Positions 53,477 through 54,181 of a DNA stretch of 54,181 nt are shown here, piece by piece. Within the stretch, counting starts at the first letter, position 1, and each line of letters opens with the position of its first letter. Both the position numbers and the translations under genes were made by a program. This DNA is from Bacteroidota bacterium (GTDB lineage Bacteria > Bacteroidota > Bacteroidia > Bacteroidales > JAGONC01). The notes below the pieces were generated by a model. The model had not been told where the DNA came from. It ran no database searches and worked only from the letters and a program-made list of their open reading frames with translations. Location of the stretch: assembly GCA_026391695.1 (NCBI GenBank), contig JAPLDP010000019.1, forward strand, positions 1-54,181, written 5' to 3'.

Positions 53477-54181
53477 ACTGCTGTTTCAAATTAAATAACA
53501 AGATACATTTACCGGAATCTGGTATAGCTTTTCCCGGTTATCCAAGATATTGTTATTTATCCCCATATTTGAATAATCCCTACCAATCCTGATTATAATG
53601 TAGAATTCTATATTTAGGAAGAAATTTACTGATTTCAAGAATTTTAAACAGAATTCTTCATTCTCTGTGCACTATTGTCCGGTTAAAATTCTATTTCGTC
53701 CCGACGGGACTTAATTCAATTTTGTAATTTACTTTCTACCAACATCTTGTCCCTACGTGACAGTCCCGTTAGGGACCAAATATCGGTAGAACAATAAACA
53801 ACCCCTAATTTTTTTAAGTCCCATCGGGACGCAATATTGATAAGGCTTTTGGCTTGTTCCTGCCTTTTTACCGTACAGCAATGTTCTCTGTGGCATACAT
53901 ATTTCTTTCAATTGCATCTTGAATTTTGTACTTTTATTCCAAAGAAACTCAGATTCATTTTTATTCAAACTTCAATACAAATAGAAGTTGACGATCAGAA
54001 AAAAATTACATAGCCGAAATCAATAAATACTTTACATAACTAACCTGAATAATTCATAAATCCAAAATTCGGATAAAAAGCTATACTATTTCCAGGACGA
54101 ATACAAAAAATTAGGCAAGCTGGGATAATTTGTAAGATATTGATGCAGTTTTTGTTTTGACAAAATTCATTGTTCAGGTGA
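53477..54181. other. 705-bp gap at the window end with palindromic repeats
   Basis: No gene could be supported between the PP-loop gene and the end of the window. The first 215 bp are AT-rich and plain. A nested palindromic element follows at 53693-53832, then AT-rich DNA. Confidence 0.6.
53693..53832. repeat. 140-bp nested palindromic element with three hairpins
   Basis: GTCCCGACGGGAC (53698-53710) at the left and GTCCCATCGGGAC (53818-53830) at the right are hairpins. GTCCCTA and TAGGGAC (53749-53776) form a third one in the middle. The outer parts are complementary too: TTTCTACC (left) against GGTAGA (right), and AAGTCCC against GGGACTT. Such elements resemble REP/BIME units; no transposase is nearby. 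Confidence 0.75.

Noticed and set aside
53753-53968. 71-codon frame on the minus strand
   Set aside because: It is a translation of the palindromic element and its flank, with no protein features.

Overview
The window looks like a chromosome segment from a member of the Bacteroidota, probably an uncultured or anaerobic Bacteroidales- or Marinilabiliales-like lineage. The evidence is a type IX secretion (T9SS) C-terminal sorting domain, a Bacteroidota-style V-type ATPase operon with a DUF2764 protein, BatA and DUF4294 proteins, promoters that fit the TAnnTTTG -7 box, few Shine-Dalgarno sequences, and housekeeping families such as ParC, GlmM, MiaA, trigger factor, ClpP and ClpX. No rRNA is present, so a finer placement is not possible.

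Positions 1-6094 are accessory DNA and the most interesting part. A tyrosine recombinase (4970-6094, minus) is followed in its own direction of transcription by four single-gene units, all on the minus strand: a small membrane protein, a 731-residue secreted propeller protein, a lipoprotein and a nucleotide-cyclase-fold protein. Between the units lie imperfect inverted repeats of 123, 124 and 125 bp that begin with AAC and end with GTT. A shorter related hairpin lies just behind the recombinase gene. The two ends of each complete unit are complementary to each other and differ from unit to unit. This is the hallmark of integron gene cassettes with attC sites. The recombinase is XerD-like, appears to lack the IntI-specific insertion, and carries an N-terminal segment resembling the HARP domain. 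I read the region as an integron-like cassette system built on a non-IntI recombinase.

Positions 6373-21197 hold a BatA/VWA membrane protein, topoisomerase IV subunit A, a dipeptidase E, an SPFH protein, a small membrane protein, a decayed secreted-protein remnant, and the seven-gene V-type ATPase operon (E, DUF2764, A, B, D, I, K). The ion-binding residues of the proteolipid suggest a sodium pump. A cluster of perfect palindromes (21199-21352) separates it from aroE.

Positions 21340-32796 carry aroE, a flavodoxin, a TPR protein, glmM, a secreted TIM-barrel-like protein, a dihydroorotate-dehydrogenase-like protein, a glycosyltransferase, miaA, a carbonic anhydrase and an AlbA-type ATPase/regulator. 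Positions 32826-37906 carry a nicotinamide riboside salvage pair (NadR-like kinase and PnuC), a lipoprotein, an ECF sigma factor module with a membrane protein and a Spy-like protein, and a VWA protein.

Positions 38075-49375 carry a GH3/beta-lactamase fusion, pcm, a Gfo/Idh/MocA oxidoreductase, a lipoprotein, a polyprenyl-phosphate sugar transferase, DUF4294, the tig-clpP-clpX run and tRNA-Leu(UAG). The end holds a tight three-gene operon (49775-53476): a threonine-synthase-like PLP enzyme, a DUF1611/DgcN-like P-loop protein, and a PP-loop protein with a MurL-like C-terminus. Together these hint at an uncharacterised amino-acid modification pathway. The last 700 bp hold only palindromic repeats.
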